Origin: Kibdelosporangium aridum
GTDB taxonomy: Bacteria; Actinomycetota; Actinomycetes; Mycobacteriales; Pseudonocardiaceae
DNA length: 64,000 nt
Reading direction: 5' to 3'
Assembly: GCF_900176515.1 (NCBI RefSeq)
Contig: NZ_FWXV01000011.1
Span: 248,001-312,000 of the forward strand
Shown here: in pieces, positions 61,321 through 64,000 of the stretch
Numbering within the stretch: the stretch's first letter is position 1
How the letters are laid out: each line of letters opens with the position of its first letter
The notes under the pieces: generated by a model
What the model was told of the DNA's origin: nothing
The model's input: the letters and a program-made list of their open reading frames with translations, nothing else
The model's database searches: none
Made by a program: the position numbers and the translations under genes

Positions 61321-61376
61321 AAGTTTTTCGAAGTTTTTCGCTGATCGATGTCGATCCCGGGCGGGCCTGGTTCGTC
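61321..61376 (+). promoter_or_regulatory. Tandem 10-bp repeat and possible ECF42 promoter
   Basis: AAGTTTTTCG occurs twice in tandem (61321-61340). TGTCGA at 61349-61354 followed by CGTC at 61373 resembles the ECF42 promoter pattern, TGTCGA with CGA/TC, but the spacing (18) is uncertain. It would drive the SRPBCC gene. Confidence 0.35.
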
Positions 61377-61412
61377 GGTGGGGCAAAACCACCAGACGGA
61401 GAGGCAAGAACG

Positions 61413-61907
61413 ATGTCGAACACCGAGTACCTGACCGCCACCATGACCGTCGACCAGACGCCGGACGAGGTCTTCGAGGCCATCACCAACGTCCGCGGAT
61501 GGTGGAGCGAGAATCTCATCGGCAACAGCGCCGCGCCGCGCGACGAGTTCGTCTTCACCGACGACAGCAAGTACCCCGGCGAGGCCGCCCGGACCAAGAC
61601 GGGCATCCGGTTCGCCCGGTTCCAGGTCACCGAGGTCGTGCCCGGCCGCCGAGTGGTCTGGCACGTCGTGGACTCCTACCTCGACTTCATCGACGACCAC
61701 CACGAGTGGACCGGCACCGACGTCATCTTCGAAATCACCACCGATGCGCAGGGCACCACACTGCATTTCACGCACGAAGGCCTCACCGCGACGGAATCCG
61801 CGTGCTTCGAAGCCTGCTCGCGCGGCTGGACCTTCTACATCACCAGGAGCCTGCCGCAGCTGATCACCACCGGCATCGGTCAGCCCATTCCCGCCTACGA
61901 GCACTGA
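61413..61907 (+). CDS. SRPBCC (AHSA1-like) domain protein
   Basis: 164 residues. MTVDQTPDEVFEAITNVRGWWSE is the typical beginning of START/AHSA1 proteins, and the TDVIFEITTDAQGTTLHFTHEGL strand and the final helix (SACFEACSRGWTFYITRSLPQLI) complete the helix-grip fold. Such proteins bind hydrophobic ligands. It follows the sigma factor and precedes the MFS gene, and may belong to the ECF42 regulon. Confidence 0.87.
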   Translation: MSNTEYLTATMTVDQTPDEVFEAITNVRGWWSENLIGNSAAPRDEFVFTDDSKYPGEAARTKTGIRFARFQVTEVVPGRRVVWHVVDSYLDFIDDHHEWTGTDVIFEITTDAQGTTLHFTHEGLTATESACFEACSRGWTFYITRSLPQLITTGIGQPIPAYEH

Positions 61908-61938
61908 CCCGCCGCGAGCCGCGAAGGACACCGAACCC

Positions 61939-63333
61939 ATGTCTGTCATCAACAGCCCCGTGAAAACCACGGGCCAGCAGAAGGCAAGCGCTCACCAAAA
62001 GCTCGTACTGGGACTGGCGTGTGCCACCCAGGCGATGGTGGGCCTCGACATCGCCATCGTGAACGTGGCGCTGCCCTCGATCCAGCGAGACCTCGGCGTC
62101 AGCCAAAGCAGTGTGCAGTGGGTTGTCGTCGCCTACGGCCTGCTCCTCGGCGGATTCCTTCTCGTCGGTGGCCGGATGACCGATTTGCTGGGACGACGCC
62201 GCATCCTGCTCGCCGGTCTCGGCTTGTTCACTGCCGCATCGTTGCTGGCGGGCATGGCGCAGCACGGCGGCGTGCTGATCACAGCCCGTGGGCTGCAAGG
62301 TCTGGGTGGCGCACTCGTGGCACCGGCAGCCTTGTCGCTGTTGGCCGTCACTTTCCGCGAAGGACGGGAACGCAATCGGGCCCTCGGTGTCTTCGGAGCA
62401 GTCGGCGGAGTGGCCGGAACTGTCGGCGTTGTCGCGAGCGGTCTCATTGCCGCTGGCCCGGGCTGGCGGTGGGCGTTCTTCATCAACGTGCCCGTGGGCC
62501 TCGTGCTCATCGCGCTCGCCATCACCTGCCTTGCTGCAGATCAGCCCCGTCGCCGTTCCGGGCGGCTTGACGTCGCGGGGGCGAGCACGGTGACCGGCGG
62601 ACTGCTGACGTTCGTCTACGCACTTCACCATGCCTCGACCCACGGATGGACCTCTGCCTCCACGCTGGCGTGGTTCGTCGCGGCCGGCGTGCTGATAGCG
62701 GCGTTCGTGCGGATCGAGAAGCGTTCGCCCGCCCCGCTCGTGCCGGCCAGTGCGCTGAGGCACCGCACGCTCGTCGCGGCGAACCTCACCGCGCTGCTCG
62801 CGTTTGGCGCGTTCTTCTCGTTCATCTTCCTCGGATCGCTGTTGATGCAGCAGGAACTCGGCTACTCGTCAACGCAAACGGGTCTGGCGTGGCTGGCCAC
62901 GACGGTGACCGAGTTCGTGACAGCCTCGATCGCCGGCCGCCTCGCGGCCGCCATGGGCGTCCGTCTCCTGCTGGGAACTGGCCTGACGCTGTTGACCGCC
63001 GCAATGGTGTGGCTTGCCCAGGTTCCCGCCGACGGCAACTACGTCACCGACCTGCTTCCAGCGTTCCTGCTCGCCGGACTCGGCTTCGGGCTTTGCGTGC
63101 CCTCGCTGCAAATCGGCGCGCTGTCCGGTGTCACCGAATCGGAATCAGGACTCGCCTCGGGCTTGATCGAAACGACGCGCGAGATCGGCGCCGCGGCAGG
63201 TGTTGCCGCCATATCAACAGTTCTCGTGGCCGGAACCGGTCTCGACGGCTTCCACACAGCGTTCGTCGCCATCGGAATCCTCGCCGGCCTCGGAGCCATC
63301 ACCGCGATAACCGGGTTTCGGCGCGCTGCTTGA
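61939..63333 (+). CDS. DHA2-family MFS drug exporter (EmrB/QacA type)
   Basis: 464 residues, fourteen hydrophobic segments expected. [17 protein letters not shown] is motif D1, [12 protein letters not shown] motif A, and [13 protein letters not shown] motif C-end. The family exports drugs and dyes by proton antiport. It starts 31 bases after the SRPBCC gene and ends at a strong terminator. Confidence 0.9.
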   Translation: MSVINSPVKTTGQQKASAHQKLVLGLACATQAMVGLDIAIVNVALPSIQRDLGVSQSSVQWVVVAYGLLLGGFLLVGGRMTDLLGRRRILLAGLGLFTAASLLAGMAQHGGVLITARGLQGLGGALVAPAALSLLAVTFREGRERNRALGVFGAVGGVAGTVGVVASGLIAAGPGWRWAFFINVPVGLVLIALAITCLAADQPRRRSGRLDVAGASTVTGGLLTFVYALHHASTHGWTSASTLAWFVAAGVLIAAFVRIEKRSPAPLVPASALRHRTLVAANLTALLAFGAFFSFIFLGSLLMQQELGYSSTQTGLAWLATTVTEFVTASIAGRLAAAMGVRLLLGTGLTLLTAAMVWLAQVPADGNYVTDLLPAFLLAGLGFGLCVPSLQIGALSGVTESESGLASGLIETTREIGAAAGVAAISTVLVAGTGLDGFHTAFVAIGILAGLGAITAITGFRRAA

Positions 63334-63340
63334 TTCACCT

Positions 63341-63382
63341 CGAACGGTCCTGCCTCGCACACCATGTGGGCAGGACCGTTCG
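63341..63382 (+). terminator. Strong hairpin terminator between the MFS gene and lgt
   Basis: CGAACGGTCCTGCC (63341-63354) and GGCAGGACCGTTCG (63369-63382) form a perfect 14-bp stem. Confidence 0.75.
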
Positions 63383-63448
63383 CACGTGAGTCTCTGGACA
63401 ACAACCATGTGCCCAAACCAGACCCTCAAGGGTTCGCCGACCGCTACG

Positions 63449-64000
63449 GTGAGCCCCGTGACCGCCTCGACTGCGTTTCTGGCGACCATCCCGAGCCCGC
63501 CGCAGGGTGTGTGGGAGATCGGTCCCTTCCCGATCCGCGCCTACGCACTGTTCACCATCATCGGGATCGTCGTGGCCATCTGGTGGGGCCAGAAGCGCCT
63601 GGAAGCCAGGGGTGGCGCTGCCGGGACAGTGGTCGACGTCGCCATGTTCGCCGTGCCGTTCGGCGTGATCGGCGGCCGGGTGTACCACGTGATCACCGAC
63701 TATCACCTGTACTTCGGCGAAGGCAAGGACCCGGTCCGCGCGCTGTACGTCTGGGAGGGCGGTCTCGGCATCTGGGGCGCGATCGCCCTCGGCGCGGTCG
63801 GCGCGTGGCTGGGCTGCAAACGTAAAGGCTTGCCGCTGCCGGTGTTCGCCGACGCGGTCGCTCCTGGTATCGCGGTCGCGCATGCGATCGCCCGGATCGG
63901 CAACTACTTCAACCAGGAGTTGTACGGCGCGCACACCACGCTGCCATGGGGCCTGGAGATCTACCAGCGCGTCAATGCCCGCGGCGAGGCCGATCAGCTC
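63449..64000 (+). CDS. lgt: Prolipoprotein diacylglyceryl transferase, partial (right edge)
   Basis: GTG 63449 or GTG 63458 starts a frame open to the window end. [34 protein letters not shown] is the N-terminal helix of actinobacterial Lgt, [15 protein letters not shown] contains the YHV motif, and [14 protein letters not shown] holds the catalytic Arg-Gly-Asn-like HxxGN signature. The membrane enzyme transfers diacylglycerol to lipobox cysteines, for example that of the ZnuA-like lipoprotein here. The window ends before the C-terminal third. Confidence 0.93.
   Translation, partial: MSPVTASTAFLATIPSPPQGVWEIGPFPIRAYALFTIIGIVVAIWWGQKRLEARGGAAGTVVDVAMFAVPFGVIGGRVYHVITDYHLYFGEGKDPVRALYVWEGGLGIWGAIALGAVGAWLGCKRKGLPLPVFADAVAPGIAVAHAIARIGNYFNQELYGAHTTLPWGLEIYQRVNARGEADQL

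Overview
The window is high-GC DNA with actinobacterial gene style: GTG starts, ATGA/GTGA stop-start overlaps, many TetR/MerR/GntR regulators, streptogrisin-type and other secreted hydrolases, and a class E-type LAxTG wall-sorting signal. It most resembles a chromosomal accessory region of a Pseudonocardiales-type actinomycete (inference; there is no rRNA or marker gene to settle it). I saw no tRNA, rRNA, CRISPR array, intact insertion sequence or prophage.

Layout. 1-2.6 kb: a StrR/ParB-like regulator running off the left edge, then about 1.8 kb of decayed sequence with an FMN-dependent dehydrogenase remnant. 2.6-5.8 kb: GNAT acetyltransferase, C39-like cysteine protease, long-form serine hydroxymethyltransferase. 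5.9-8.4 kb: DrrAB-type ABC exporter with a MerR regulator. 8.4-11.3 kb: hydantoin/Asp-Glu racemase, NCS1 permease and GntR regulator. 11.4-15.5 kb: secreted protein-arginine deiminase, and a TetR regulator coupled to a CocE/NonD hydrolase. 15.8-19.8 kb: membrane mannosyltransferase, permuted-papain protein, DUF4396 protein with a CsoR-like operator, DUF2269 operon with a divergent TetR. 19.9-29.4 kb: secreted proteins, including a GH92 mannosidase translationally coupled to an 1874-residue M4 metalloprotease with a propeller-like region and nine Fn3 repeats.

29.5-31.4 kb: a two-gene operon of a caspase-fold/P-loop NTPase protein and a small H-x3-C-x2-C zinc-finger-like protein. 31.6-33.2 kb: DHFR-family reductase and a methyltransferase. 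33.2-43.1 kb: a putative zinc-starvation island with a Zur-like repressor, a ZnuABC-type importer whose binding protein carries a permuted surface-anchor domain in place of the usual His-rich loop, four proteins with the same choice-of-anchor M domain (one LAxTG-anchored), a CobW GTPase and a methyltransferase. Two clear Zur/Fur-like boxes and one weaker palindrome lie at its promoters. The genes read as one system: import (SBP, ATPase, permease), capture at the envelope (anchor proteins), intracellular delivery (CobW) and repression when zinc is sufficient (Zur).

43.3-46.0 kb: acyl-CoA synthetase, PPOX-type protein, TetR. 46-52.4 kb: S1 protease, Tat-exported cyclase-family protein, MFS transporter, GntR-PBP regulator, class C beta-lactamase-fold hydrolase. 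52.4-55.4 kb: two MerR modules, each paired with a small protein sharing an E/K-x-CCAFF motif; one also has a MerT-like membrane protein. A further BmrR-like MerR follows. 55.5-58.7 kb: FAD oxidoreductase, polytopic membrane protein and TetR, headed by an 11-bp perfect inverted repeat. 58.8-59.7 kb: a cutinase/PET-hydrolase homologue. 59.7-63.3 kb: ECF42-type sigma factor with its DGPF partner, SRPBCC protein, DHA2 MFS exporter. The right edge holds the start of lgt.
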